Numbered from the stretch's first letter, positions 26,314 through 35,144 are shown. The stretch: 64,000 nucleotides of DNA from Streptomyces sp. NBC_01197 (GCF_036010505.1 NZ_CP108569.1:3164001-3228000); one strand, 5' to 3'. A program made the numbers and translations. Notes: a model not told the origin generated them from the sequence alone.

Positions 26314-28478
26314 TGAGCCAATCCGCCATCGCGCTTCTCCGGGACGACGCTCCCGACGGGCTGCCCAAGGGCACGGAGTGGCCCGGGCCGGACACGCTGG
26401 TTTTGCTGCGCCGGGAATGCCGAGGAGGTACGGACCGTCGGGCGCTGTCGCGGTTCGGCGATGACCGGTGGATTTTGACCCCGGCCGTCTTCGAGGCCCA
26501 CACCAAGGCCGTAAGCCTGAACTTCCGGCCCGTTCCAGCGCCTTGGCGGCTGGAGGTGAAGTACTACGTGTGGCAGCTGCTGAATCTCCCCCGGACCAGG
26601 AGCATGCGCAATTCCCGCGGGGAACGGATCTCCCCGCTCACGGTCTCCATCGTGTTCCCACAGCTCAAAGCCTTCGTGCGATGGCTGCACCAGCAGCAGG
26701 CCACATCGTTCGCGCAGGTCACCCCGGCCCATCTGGACCGCTACCTCGACGACCTCAGGGACGCGAAGATCTCTCTGGGTCTCAGATACCGGCGGGTGGG
26801 CGAGGTCCGGCGGCTGTGGGCGCACCGGGAGATCCTGCCGCCGTTCATGCGGCTACCGTCCACCCCTCCGTGGAACGGCGAGGACCCCCGCGACCTGTTC
26901 AAGAAGGTCCGCCCACAGATGGAGAACCGCACCCCCCGCATCGACGAGCGGGTGATGCAGACGCTGCTGGTATGGGCGCTGCGGTTCGTCGAGGACTTCG
27001 CCACGGACATCATGTCCGCGCACGCCGAGCACACCCGCCTGCACGCGTTGAGCCCCGAACTCATCCGCCGCCCGGCAGGCCAGCAGAAGCGCGGCGGCTA
27101 CCTTCCGGGCCAGCTGCGCCGAGCGGTGATCGACTACCTCGACAAGCTGCGCACTGACGGGGGCCACCTGCCCGGGCATCTCTCCAACGACGGCAAGCTC
27201 CAGATCGACTGGCGGCACATCGAGCGCCTCTTCGTCTGCTCCGCCGAGATCAGACGCAACGGCACCGGCCGCCTGATCATCGAATCCGGCCTGCCCATCG
27301 ACTCCGACATCCCCCTGGACGTGTCCGTCACCGGGCTGCTTGAAGGGAGCCCTTGGCGCAGTTCAGCCATCGGATATCACGAGGCACCCCGGCTGGCCCG
27401 GCTGCTGAGCACGGCCTGCTTCATCGTCATCGCATACCTCTCCGGCGCACGCCCCGGGGAGGTCCTCTCCTTGCGCCGCGGCTGTCTGCGCAAGGATCCC
27501 GAGACCGGGATGCTGCTGATGGGCGGGCTCTACTACAAGAACGCCGTGGACGCCGACGGCAACAAGATCCCCCAGGGCGCGGAACGCGCCGACCCCTGGG
27601 TCGTCGTGGCACCCGTCGCCCGGGCCATCGAGGTCCTGGAAGAGCTGCACTCCAGCGAGCTGCTCTTCCCCACCTACATCGAGAGCTACCGCCGCCCCAC
27701 CACCCGCCTGGGCGCGGCACGCGACGTCCAGAGTGCCTCCGAGGACATCACCGACCTCACCCAATGGATCAACGCGTACTGCGCCCGCCTCGAGCGCACC
27801 GACCGGGTCCCCGACGACCGGCACGGTGCTCTCTCCCCCTCCCGGTTCCGCAGGACGCTGGCCTGGTTCATCCGGCGCCGCCCACGCGGCCTGGTCGCCG
27901 CCGCCATCCAGTACGGCCATGTGCACGTCCAGATGCTCCAGGGTTACGCCGGCTCCTACGATTCCGGCTTCCCCGACGAATACGCCTTCGAGGACTGGCT
28001 GTACCGCATGGAGACCCTGGCTGAGGACGAACGCGCCCTGGCCGCCGGTGAGCACGTCAGCGGGCCCGCCGCCGACACCTACCGACACCGCGTGAGCGGA
28101 GCCCATCGCGCCTTCGCCGGACGCGTCCTGACCAGCACCGCCCAGTCCCGCGACCTGCTCGGCAACCCTCTGCTCCAGATCCACCACGGTCCCGGCATGA
28201 CCTGCGTCCTCAACCCGGCCACCGCCGCCTGCCAGCTGCGTGGCACCGCCGACGATCCCCTGGTCACCCCCGACATCGACGATTGCCGGCCTAACTGCCG
28301 CTGCCTCGTTCGCACCGACCGCGACATCGCCCACGTCGAACAGCAGGCGGCCGAACTCGAAGAGACCGTCGCCGATCCCCTCGCCCCGCCCATTCGTCAC
28401 GCGCGCGACCAGCACGAACTCGCCCGTCTTCAAGCAATCCTCGACGCTCACCACGAGGGCAGGAAACCGACCCGATGA
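26310..28478 (+). CDS. tyrosine recombinase, third of three (large, Cys-rich C-terminus)
   Basis: A 722-aa integrase-like protein; its ATG overlaps the preceding stop (ATGA). Catalytic-type residues are Arg381 in LSGARPGEVLSLRRG, Arg514 in LSPSRFRRTLAWF (Ser511 replaces the usual box II His), His537 in QYGHVHVQ and Tyr546 in LQGYAGSYD. Residues about 630-670 contain five or more Cys (TCVLNPATAACQL, DDCRPNCRCLVRT), a possible zinc site. The last 60 residues form a helical, Glu/Ala-rich tail. Together with the two upstream genes it makes the recombinase trio; most likely active, with altered box II. Confidence 0.8.
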   Translation: MMSQSAIALLRDDAPDGLPKGTEWPGPDTLVLLRRECRGGTDRRALSRFGDDRWILTPAVFEAHTKAVSLNFRPVPAPWRLEVKYYVWQLLNLPRTRSMRNSRGERISPLTVSIVFPQLKAFVRWLHQQQATSFAQVTPAHLDRYLDDLRDAKISLGLRYRRVGEVRRLWAHREILPPFMRLPSTPPWNGEDPRDLFKKVRPQMENRTPRIDERVMQTLLVWALRFVEDFATDIMSAHAEHTRLHALSPELIRRPAGQQKRGGYLPGQLRRAVIDYLDKLRTDGGHLPGHLSNDGKLQIDWRHIERLFVCSAEIRRNGTGRLIIESGLPIDSDIPLDVSVTGLLEGSPWRSSAIGYHEAPRLARLLSTACFIVIAYLSGARPGEVLSLRRGCLRKDPETGMLLMGGLYYKNAVDADGNKIPQGAERADPWVVVAPVARAIEVLEELHSSELLFPTYIESYRRPTTRLGAARDVQSASEDITDLTQWINAYCARLERTDRVPDDRHGALSPSRFRRTLAWFIRRRPRGLVAAAIQYGHVHVQMLQGYAGSYDSGFPDEYAFEDWLYRMETLAEDERALAAGEHVSGPAADTYRHRVSGAHRAFAGRVLTSTAQSRDLLGNPLLQIHHGPGMTCVLNPATAACQLRGTADDPLVTPDIDDCRPNCRCLVRTDRDIAHVEQQAAELEETVADPLAPPIRHARDQHELARLQAILDAHHEGRKPTR

Positions 28479-28909
28479 ACGGCTCCCCCACCACCGCTGC
28501 CGAGACCGACCCGGTCCGCAAAGCCATCCTGGCCGCGATGGAGCGTATGCTCTCCGGCTCCCCCAAGCGCTCCACCGGTCGCCTCAGCGTCTCCCAACTC
28601 GCCATCGAAGCCGACGTCAGGCGCTGGCAGTTGACCCACCGGCACACCGACCTGCGCGACCTCTTCCAGGACCGCGTCCGACAGGCCGAGGACTCCCGCG
28701 GCACACACCAGAAGACGGCCGAGGAACGGGACGACCTGCGCCGACGGCATGCGAACTTGCAGCGCTACTGCTCGGAGCTTGAGGAACGAGTCCAGACGTA
28801 CGCCACCGTGATCAACCTGATGGCGCTGGAGTACGAGGCGCTGACCGAGCAGAACGCGGAGTCAGCACGAGTGCTGCCCCTGCCGTCCCGGCGGACGCCT
28901 CGCACCTGA
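28475..28909 (+). CDS. DUF6262 / TnpC-like accessory protein
   Basis: A 144-aa protein starting within the preceding stop (ATGA). Residues about 10-70 look like a winged-helix or HTH domain (KAILAAMERMLSGSPKRSTG, then LSVSQLAIEADVRRWQLTHR). A long Glu/Arg-rich helix that can form a coiled coil follows (EERDDLRRRHANLQRYCSEL). Small DNA-binding coiled-coil proteins of this type follow recombinase trios and correspond in place to Tn554 TnpC, which affects orientation and efficiency of transposition. It ends the recombination operon; a 400-bp gap follows. Confidence 0.75.
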   Translation: MNGSPTTAAETDPVRKAILAAMERMLSGSPKRSTGRLSVSQLAIEADVRRWQLTHRHTDLRDLFQDRVRQAEDSRGTHQKTAEERDDLRRRHANLQRYCSELEERVQTYATVINLMALEYEALTEQNAESARVLPLPSRRTPRT

Positions 28910-29310
28910 GCTCTACGGTCCGGGACGCCGAAACGGCTATTGCCTTCCCCCGGGCGAGCGCAGCACGCTTGGCGTAGCCGTCTGTCGCCACGCCGCCTGG
29001 GCGAACGGCAGCTCTTCGGGATTGTGCCCCAGGCGCACCAGCGTCCAAGCCACCTCGTATGGGATCGAGGGCGTATGGGCTGCCATCAGGCGACGTACGC
29101 GCCACTGCGTCACTGGCGCGAGCAGCCAGCGGGTAGTTGGTGTCTTCACTGCCGAACTCTCGCACGCAGTCGGCACTCAGTGGACTGCCCACCTTCTCGC
29201 CGTGCACTGGTGTAGCGTTTTCGGCCAACTTCATGGGTGTTTGAGGATGATGACTCGCCCTCCTGATAATCGTAGGGGGCTCCAGTACGGAGAGCACCGA
29301 TTTCACAGGG
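28910..29310. other. gap between recombinase operon and cargo; doubtful small ORF
   Basis: No convincing gene. A 79-codon frame on the minus strand (28937-29176) has some protein-like composition (SIPYEVAWTLVRLGHNPEEL) but no clear ribosome site or relatives I can name. The other frames look random. Base composition falls from the G/C-rich recombinase genes to the more balanced cargo here. The gap holds a promoter-like site for the cargo near 29240-29269. Confidence 0.35.
29240..29269 (+). promoter_or_regulatory. sigma70-like promoter for the cargo genes
   Basis: TTGAGG at 29240-29245 and GATAAT at 29264-29269 with an 18-bp spacer, pointing at the first cargo gene. The predicted start is about 35 bases before the GTG at 29311. 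This housekeeping form is unusually AT-rich for the host and fits an autonomous cassette. Confidence 0.45.
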
Positions 29311-29862
29311 GTGGGCAAAGTGGGTGAATTGGACTTTCCTGTCTTGGCGGCGTCTGCTGCCACTCAGGCCTTCGGGTTCCTCTACGGTCAGCTGGGGTCT
29401 CTCTTGCAGCGCCGGCGAGACAGGCGAGCTGGAGTGTCCGTGCCAGCAGAGGAAGTTCCGGTAGCGGGAACAGAGATCGTGGCTTCGTCGGTTGACCGGT
29501 TCCGACCCGATGACACGATCCTCGAACGGCGCGGTCAGGAGCTCGAACTCTTGGCGGAAGCCTTGGAGGAGTACGTAGGGGCGACGGAGCTTGACGGCCA
29601 GGATGTACGGCTTCGACGCAATCTAGGGCGCCTGCGTCGCGCTCTGGAAGAGATCTACGGCCTGGAGTTCGCAATTTCTGACGATGACTCATCTGAGTCT
29701 GGAATCAGGATCCGACAGAAAGTCTCCAACGCTCACGACGAGGTGACCGGCATCGACGTGGAGTCTGCTGGGGCATCGGCTCGGGCCGAAGTGAACCAAG
29801 ACATTGATACGGCGCACAAGGGATCGAAAATTGTCGGGGCCCGCATCAAGCGTCTTGGATAG
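29311..29862 (+). CDS. cargo protein 1: hydrophobic N-terminus, helical middle, Gly/Val-rich tail
   Basis: A 183-aa protein of no family I recognise. Residues about 8-32 (FPVLAASAATQAFGFLYGQL) are hydrophobic or amphipathic and end in an RRRDRR anchor, so it may touch the membrane. Residues 70-122 are strongly helical and charged. The last 45 residues alternate Val/Ile/Gly with Asn/Gln/Ser (VTGIDVESAG, EVNQDIDTAHKGSKIVGARI), resembling short beta-stacking motifs in some STAND-linked signalling proteins; that comparison is speculative. The start may be GTG 29311 or GTG 29320. AT-ending codons are frequent. It is 51 bases upstream of the NTPase gene. Confidence 0.62.
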   Translation: MGKVGELDFPVLAASAATQAFGFLYGQLGSLLQRRRDRRAGVSVPAEEVPVAGTEIVASSVDRFRPDDTILERRGQELELLAEALEEYVGATELDGQDVRLRRNLGRLRRALEEIYGLEFAISDDDSSESGIRIRQKVSNAHDEVTGIDVESAGASARAEVNQDIDTAHKGSKIVGARIKRLG

Positions 29863-29913
29863 CAGAGCGCCCTGCTGAACTATGGATAGTCGCTTGAAAT
29901 TCGGGGGAATTAA

Positions 29914-32886
29914 ATGAACACGGAAAACGAAGACCGCGACGGTGGGATCCCCGTAGTTGGTAGGTCGGCCGGGCGCTGGAGGCCCAGCTTCTTCAATCGA
30001 GATGCCTCGGATGATGCAGCCGATCAAGAGGTTACGGAAGAGCAGGAGTCGCAAGAAAGTGACACCGGTGACGGCTACCCTCTCACGGTAGACGAAAAGA
30101 GGGGTATCGAGAACCCTTATGCCGTGCCGCCGAATGCTCCTGTGGCAGGGTCGACATCTTTTCCCGGCCAGGCACATAGTGATAAGACGCCAGGCGAAGA
30201 AGGCTATCCCATTGGGCAGGGGTCGGGAAATGCGGGGGTAGGTGCAGGCCTAAGTCGCGAAGGGGCTTCGGAGGTGAAGAAGCCGGACGAAAGTATGAGT
30301 CCAAGCCCCTTTGGTCTATCCGGTGGAGGGTGGCTTGGTGAGAGCGCGGACAGCGCTGATCGACCTTCTCCCGAGGTTAGCCCAGCCGCTGTAACGGGAA
30401 TCGATGCTGGAGAAGAAGCCCAGCCCGATGGCTCTGGGATCTCGCAAGAGATTTCGGAAGAGACGGGGAGTTATCCAACCCCTGTAGCTTCAGGAGTTGA
30501 CGCTAGCGAATCTGCCGCCGACGTGGCGGAGGCCTACTCCGACTGGGCAGCGGAGACGGCTGGAACGGTTGGATCGGCAGATAACGCCGAACGCGCTTCG
30601 GAAAGCGGCGTGTGGCTCTCGACGTCGGAACCCGGTGATCCATCAATTCCCTCCGATGGTAGCGATTTGCTGGCAGGTGAGAACTCCCTTCACGAGTCGC
30701 TGCCAGGTGTTCCGGCTGAACTGCTGACAGAGATCCCTCGCCTGGCAGAACTCGCTGCCCTAGTGCGGCAGGCTGTTGGCTTCAACTTCGGCCGCGTCAC
30801 TGGCGTGGAGCTCACCGCGGTAATCGATCAGATGGCTGATCATCAGCAACTGGACGATGATCACCTGGATCTAATTCGGGCAGTGTTTGTCCGTCCTCGA
30901 GGGTACGAAAAGGTCCGTGCGGACCTGGTGACCCCAGGTTCCATTTCGGTCATCTCAGGTGACGCGGGATCAGGACGAAAGACGGCTGCAGTCCACGTGC
31001 TCGCCGAGCTACGTCGTGCCGGAATGTCTGTTCGTACCCTCAGCTACGGCATTGATAGTAGCTTTCAAGCACGCCGAATGCCACGCATAGACAACTGCGC
31101 ATTTCTACTCGAATTGCCTCCGGATGAGGATGAGTTCTCGGTTTCTACTAAGTTCGGGCGAACACTGGATGATATCGCCGGGATCCTGAAAAGTACGAAA
31201 TCCCGGCTCATTGTCCTTACTGACACGGATCAGTGGGAACGGGTGGGAGGTGGCGCATCCGTCATTGCCCGGAAACTGGAACGTCCAGATGCAATCAATG
31301 TCGCCAGGGCATGGCTTCGCCTTGATCTCTCCGATGGCGTTGCTCGGCCGTGGACGGATGACCCTCGAATCCAGTCGTTCCTGGCTGACCAAAGCCCAAG
31401 CGCAGCCATGGAAATGGTCGATCTCATTCTCCAGGCATGCAACGCATCGCTTGAGGATCTCTCCGATGCCGATTCGGACGCCGACTCGACTGACAGCACT
31501 TCGAGCGTGACGGACGTCGATGATTTCAATAGAAGAGTTCTCAGCGTCGTGTCGGCGCGCAAGAACTGGTTCTCGCAACTGCTCAAATGGCACAAGAAGC
31601 CTCAGCGCACAGGATTTGAGCGCAATTTCCTTGTGGTGGCAGCAGCCCTGCGCGGGGCGCCGATCGGGCACATCTATAGCCAGACCGGCGCACTGGCAGG
31701 ATTGATCGGAGGACATAAGCCCGAGCTGCAGGGACAGGACGACATCGGCGTGATCCAGCTCGTCGATTCTGTCGATGCCCGCCTGAGCGGCGATTATGTC
31801 GAGTTCTCCAAGCCTGGATGGGATGAGGCCGTCCTGGACTATTTCTGGAGAGATCGACCTCTTGGAAGGGAAGGTTTCCTGAAATGGATGGCGAATGCGC
31901 CTCTAAAGTCCACCACTCAAGGTGTCAAGGAATTCAATTCTGAGGAGCGCGCCCTTCTGGCGGAGCGTATGGCGTTCTTCACTCTTCGATGGGCTGCGCG
32001 TCACGGCACACCAGAGAATCTGTCAACGATCGTCACTGCCTGGCGCAAGGAAAAGACGCTGGAGCAGGCCGTTGTGCGCCTGGTCACTGCGGCCGCGCTC
32101 CATCCTGTGATCGGTCGCGATACCCACCAGGTTCTCTATGATTGGGCTAAGAAGCCCAACGAGGATGCTTCGTTGAAAGCGGCCGTGGCCGACGCGTGCG
32201 CCGGAGAATTTGGAACTACCTATCCGGGCAAGGCCCTTGTGCGCTTGCGCCATGTCGCTACCTCTTCGGATCCGGACGTCATCCAGGCAGTGAACGCGGC
32301 TGTCCAGAAGCTTTGGGAAGAAGACTCGGTACGCAGCACGCTATTCAGTGAAGTGATCAAATGGTGCGCTTCGGGCGATGAAGGCCGTCAAGCAGCCGGT
32401 CGACGCGGCTTCGTTGCGCTGGCTGAACTTGCAGTAAACGAGCAAGGCGCACCACTTCCCGCTCTTCTCGCAGCACAAGATTCCATGGGCTGGAGACCAG
32501 GTAAGGACGACCTCGCGACAGGCTGGCGGGCCGCTCTCGACCCGAGCGTAGATGAGGAGCAGTGCCGTGATGCACTGGATCTCTGGTTGAACGCGGCGCT
32601 AGAGGATACGGAGATCCGCGAAACCACGATCAGAGTGCTGCGCAAGGCAGTCCAAGACGAACCTGGGGATACGCGACAGGCTCGCCCGAGGCACCGGCTG
32701 ATTGACCGCATGAACATCTGGCAACTTCCGTTCCCCAAGACGGAAGAGCAGCGACGGCGGGAAGATCTCCGCCGCGAGATTGAAGACGCAGTGCACTCCG
32801 ACAAGGCCCGCGCGCTTGACCTTCTCCCGAAGACGCAAGGCTTGGACTCCCACGAGGCAGTGGAAGTTGAGCAGGATGATCAGTAG
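29914..32886 (+). CDS. cargo protein 2: large P-loop NTPase with disordered N-terminus
   Basis: A 990-aa protein; GGGGA lies 6 bases before the ATG. Residues 1-250 are acidic, Ser/Gly/Asp-rich and probably disordered. An NTPase core follows: Walker A GDAGSGRKT at 349-357 and a Walker-B-like strand RLIVLTDTDQW at 431-441. The region from about 530 to the end is helical and repeat-like (NFLVVAAALRGAPIGHIYSQ; FSKPGWDEAVLDYFWRDRP), as in STAND-type or HEAT-like sensor arms. No known defence family is named by these motifs. Codon third positions are much richer in A/T than in flanking genes, a sign of transfer. It overlaps the next gene by 11 bases. Confidence 0.7.
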   Translation: MNTENEDRDGGIPVVGRSAGRWRPSFFNRDASDDAADQEVTEEQESQESDTGDGYPLTVDEKRGIENPYAVPPNAPVAGSTSFPGQAHSDKTPGEEGYPIGQGSGNAGVGAGLSREGASEVKKPDESMSPSPFGLSGGGWLGESADSADRPSPEVSPAAVTGIDAGEEAQPDGSGISQEISEETGSYPTPVASGVDASESAADVAEAYSDWAAETAGTVGSADNAERASESGVWLSTSEPGDPSIPSDGSDLLAGENSLHESLPGVPAELLTEIPRLAELAALVRQAVGFNFGRVTGVELTAVIDQMADHQQLDDDHLDLIRAVFVRPRGYEKVRADLVTPGSISVISGDAGSGRKTAAVHVLAELRRAGMSVRTLSYGIDSSFQARRMPRIDNCAFLLELPPDEDEFSVSTKFGRTLDDIAGILKSTKSRLIVLTDTDQWERVGGGASVIARKLERPDAINVARAWLRLDLSDGVARPWTDDPRIQSFLADQSPSAAMEMVDLILQACNASLEDLSDADSDADSTDSTSSVTDVDDFNRRVLSVVSARKNWFSQLLKWHKKPQRTGFERNFLVVAAALRGAPIGHIYSQTGALAGLIGGHKPELQGQDDIGVIQLVDSVDARLSGDYVEFSKPGWDEAVLDYFWRDRPLGREGFLKWMANAPLKSTTQGVKEFNSEERALLAERMAFFTLRWAARHGTPENLSTIVTAWRKEKTLEQAVVRLVTAAALHPVIGRDTHQVLYDWAKKPNEDASLKAAVADACAGEFGTTYPGKALVRLRHVATSSDPDVIQAVNAAVQKLWEEDSVRSTLFSEVIKWCASGDEGRQAAGRRGFVALAELAVNEQGAPLPALLAAQDSMGWRPGKDDLATGWRAALDPSVDEEQCRDALDLWLNAALEDTEIRETTIRVLRKAVQDEPGDTRQARPRHRLIDRMNIWQLPFPKTEEQRRREDLRREIEDAVHSDKARALDLLPKTQGLDSHEAVEVEQDDQ

Positions 32887-33628
32887 GAGACAACGTCGCA
32901 TCGCCCAAGACGCTGTCATTGAAGATCCCACCCGCGCGTCCAGGAAATGGGGCTACGAGTTCCGGGATCTCTGGCAAAGCAGGGACAGTGAACTGCACTT
33001 TCAGGCTTACGTTCGTATTGAGTGGGAGGTTCTGGGGGATTTTGCGGGGGTCGATTCTAGAGTCGCCGTCTCAATGTGGACACAATTGATCGCCGAGAAG
33101 ATGGCTCGTGAGGCCACGGTCCTCCGGAGGGAAGCTACGGAGAATGCGATCAACCATGACTTGGCAATTCGACTGCCTCACGAGGACGGCTCAGTAAGGG
33201 TGTTGCGAGCTAGCGTCACCCTGGACGTCGAGGAAGGTGTCCTGGAAGAGGCAAAAAGGCGCTTGGACATGAGGCGCCAGCTGGAACTGGACAGCCTGAC
33301 CCGCCAGCAAAGCTCAGCCCAAGTTGCCTTCATGCGGGAGGAGATACTCCGCGATCCCGTGAATGCTCGCCTGCACTGGCTCCTCAAGAGCCCAACGTCG
33401 GAGATCGCAGATGAGGAGACCTGGCTCAACCTTGTTGGGCAAGCCAGCATGTGGAGCAACGACAGCCGCTGGGTCCACGTTGCACGCCTGATAGAGAAGT
33501 TCCTTTCCGGCCTGAGCGCGGAGAACCGCCGTGATCTGCTCGGTGTCCTCAAGAAGGTATTCGCCGGCTACGGAGAAGAGGACCTTGCCGCAGAGATCCC
33601 GGACGAGTGGGGGCGTGACAGCGAGTAG
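32876..33628 (+). CDS. cargo protein 3: possible SPFH/coiled-coil protein
   Basis: A 250-aa protein whose ATG lies inside the end of the NTPase gene (11-base overlap), so the two are co-translated. After a basic start (MISRRQRRIAQDAVIEDPTR) comes a beta-rich segment, HFQAYVRIEWEVLGDFAGVD and VRVLRASVTLDVEEGVLEEA. A long charged helix (KRRLDMRRQLELDSLTRQQS) and the element LRDPVNARLHWLLKSP follow. This beta-then-long-helix order recalls stomatin/SPFH proteins, but no signature settles it. The product has no signal peptide or membrane span. The coupling to the NTPase implies a shared complex. Function unknown. Confidence 0.62.
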   Translation: MISRRQRRIAQDAVIEDPTRASRKWGYEFRDLWQSRDSELHFQAYVRIEWEVLGDFAGVDSRVAVSMWTQLIAEKMAREATVLRREATENAINHDLAIRLPHEDGSVRVLRASVTLDVEEGVLEEAKRRLDMRRQLELDSLTRQQSSAQVAFMREEILRDPVNARLHWLLKSPTSEIADEETWLNLVGQASMWSNDSRWVHVARLIEKFLSGLSAENRRDLLGVLKKVFAGYGEEDLAAEIPDEWGRDSE

Positions 33629-33852
33629 GCGTCACGGCGCGTTCGGGGGCGTCACGGAAAAGATCAAGGAAGAGCAGCGCAACCAGTAGCTGCAACTGGA
33701 CCAGTCCCCCGAGCAACAGCGGGGTCACGGGCAGGACAGAGTGAGCAACAGGCCCGTTGTAAAAGAACGCACGCCGACCACCGTTCTGACCTGCGATGCA
33801 GTTGCCCTTGCGCGATAGCAACACACCCAACAGGCAAGCGATATAACGATCG
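33629..33852. other. right end of the mobile element, non-coding
   Basis: About 220 bases without a gene. It contains GGCGTCACGG twice (near 33631 and 33649), a CCAGT...ACTGG dyad, AGCAACAGG at 33744-33752, AGCAACA near 33817 and CAACAGG at 33828-33834. The AGCAACAGG motif is the complement of CCTGTTGCT near the left end. The spacing suggests recombinase arm or core sites. The junction with host DNA is within CGATCGGG at 33847-33854. Confidence 0.55.
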
Positions 33853-35144
33853 GGATCGACGCGGGGATCTGTGTGCTGCTCGCGCTGGATCTGCTGCTGA
33901 CCTGGATCCGTATCCCGTTCCCGCTGCTGCGCCAGACCGCGTGGCTGCTGACGGCCGCGACGATCGCCTTCAACGGCGCCGCGGCCTGGCCCGACCCGCT
34001 GGGGACCGGGATGCACGCGGTGATCCCGGTGCTGTTCGTGGTCTGTGTCGAGGCGGCGCGCCACGCGGTGGGCCGGATCGCCGACATCACGGCCGACAAG
34101 CACATGGAGGGCGTGCGCCTCACCCGCTGGCTGCTCGCACCGGTCCCCACCTTTCTGCTGTGGCGCCGGATGAAGCTGTGGGAGCTGCGCAGGTACGACG
34201 AGGTCATCAAGCTCGAACAGGACCGGCTGATCTACCAGGCGCGGCTCCAGGCCCGGTTCGGGCGGGCGTGGCGGCGCAAGGCGCCGATCGAGTCGCTGAT
34301 GCCGCTGCGGCTTGCGCGGTACGGGGTCCCGCTCGCGGAGACTGCCCCGTCCGGGCTGGCCGCGGCCGGCATCGAACCGGCGCTGCTGCCTCCGGCGCCC
34401 GCTTTGGAAGCGGGGACCAGGGCCGAGGACCCCGCCGCCGTGGCACCCTCTCCGGAGGCCCAGGCCCCGTCGGGCCCCACCGGCCGGCAGCGGGAGCAGG
34501 AGCCGCCGGCCACGCACGAGAGCCCGTGGTTCGCGGCGCCGCAGGTCTCGCAGGAGGCGTACACGGGCACCTACGACCCGGCGTACGAGCCCGCGTACGA
34601 CCAGTACCCGCAGGGTTACGAGTCCGGTTACGAGCAGGGTTACGAGCCCGGTTTCGAGCCGGAGTACCAGCAGGGGTACGACACCCAGCAGTACGACCAG
34701 GCCCAACAGCCCCAGCCGTACGACCGGACCGAGCGGTACGACGGACACGACGGACCGGACCCCGTCGGCCCCTCAGACCCCGCGCAGGTCAGGGTCCCCA
34801 CCGGAGCGGGCGGCTCGCGCCCCCTCGGTGGTGTGATCCCCGGGCCGCGCACCGAGGCGGACCCCGCCAACGAGACCGCCGGGACCAACGGGGCGGACAG
34901 CCCCGAGGTGCAGGGGCTGCCGGAGGACGTGTCCCGCGAGGACGCGTACTTCGGGGCCTACCGCAAGTTCATCAGCGAGAACAACGAGGTCCCGACGGTG
35001 CGTCAGTTCGGCCGGTACTTGAAGGATCTGTACGGCGTCACGGGCCGCAACAGCGAGACCCTGAGCGACAGTTCGCTCCGTCCGTACCTGGCCCGCTTCC
35101 AGCAGCGTTACGCCGAGGAGCTGGACGCGGAGCACATCGCGTGA
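33849..35144 (+). pseudogene. DUF2637 membrane-protein gene, 3' fragment
   Basis: The frame resumes IGIDAGICVLLALDLLLTWI directly at the element end. It continues through two more membrane helices, a basic cytoplasmic stretch (ADKHMEGVRLTRWLLAPVP, MKLWELRRYDEVIKLEQDRL), a Tyr/Gly/Glu/Gln-rich repeat (EPAYDQYPQGYESGYEQGYE) and a C-terminal helical domain (YRKFISENNEVPTVRQFGRY). Joined to the 22774 fragment it gives about 481 aa. A GTG at 33873 could still start a truncated product, but without the first membrane helix. DUF2637 proteins are predicted membrane or transfer-associated proteins of unknown function. Confidence 0.85.

Larger units (their letters stand above)
22928..33852 (+). mobile_element. 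Tn554 / recombinase-in-trio-like element with a three-gene cargo
   Basis: An insert of about 10.9 kb splits the DUF2637 gene. The left junction reads CCCGTC-GTTCTG and the right CGATC-GGGATCGAC, so only TCG is shared and no long direct repeat exists. Inside are three consecutive tyrosine-recombinase-like genes plus a small DUF6262 gene, all overlapping start to stop, then a 400-bp gap with a promoter-like site, then three cargo genes. Subterminal motifs recur in inverted orientation: CCTGTTGCT at 22943 and its complement AGCAACAGG at 33744, CAACAGG at 33828, and TCGTTAT at 22959 versus its complement near the right end. Exact ends within a few bases are inferred from the split reading frame. 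Confidence 0.82.

Noticed and set aside
28937..29176. 79-codon minus-strand frame in the element gap as a real gene
   Set aside because: No ribosome site, no recognisable family, and it overlaps the promoter region; listed only as a doubt in the gap entry.
22928..33852. Prophage or integrative conjugative element
   Set aside because: No phage structural, replication, Spd/Tra or relaxase genes; only recombinases, a DUF6262 protein and three cargo genes.
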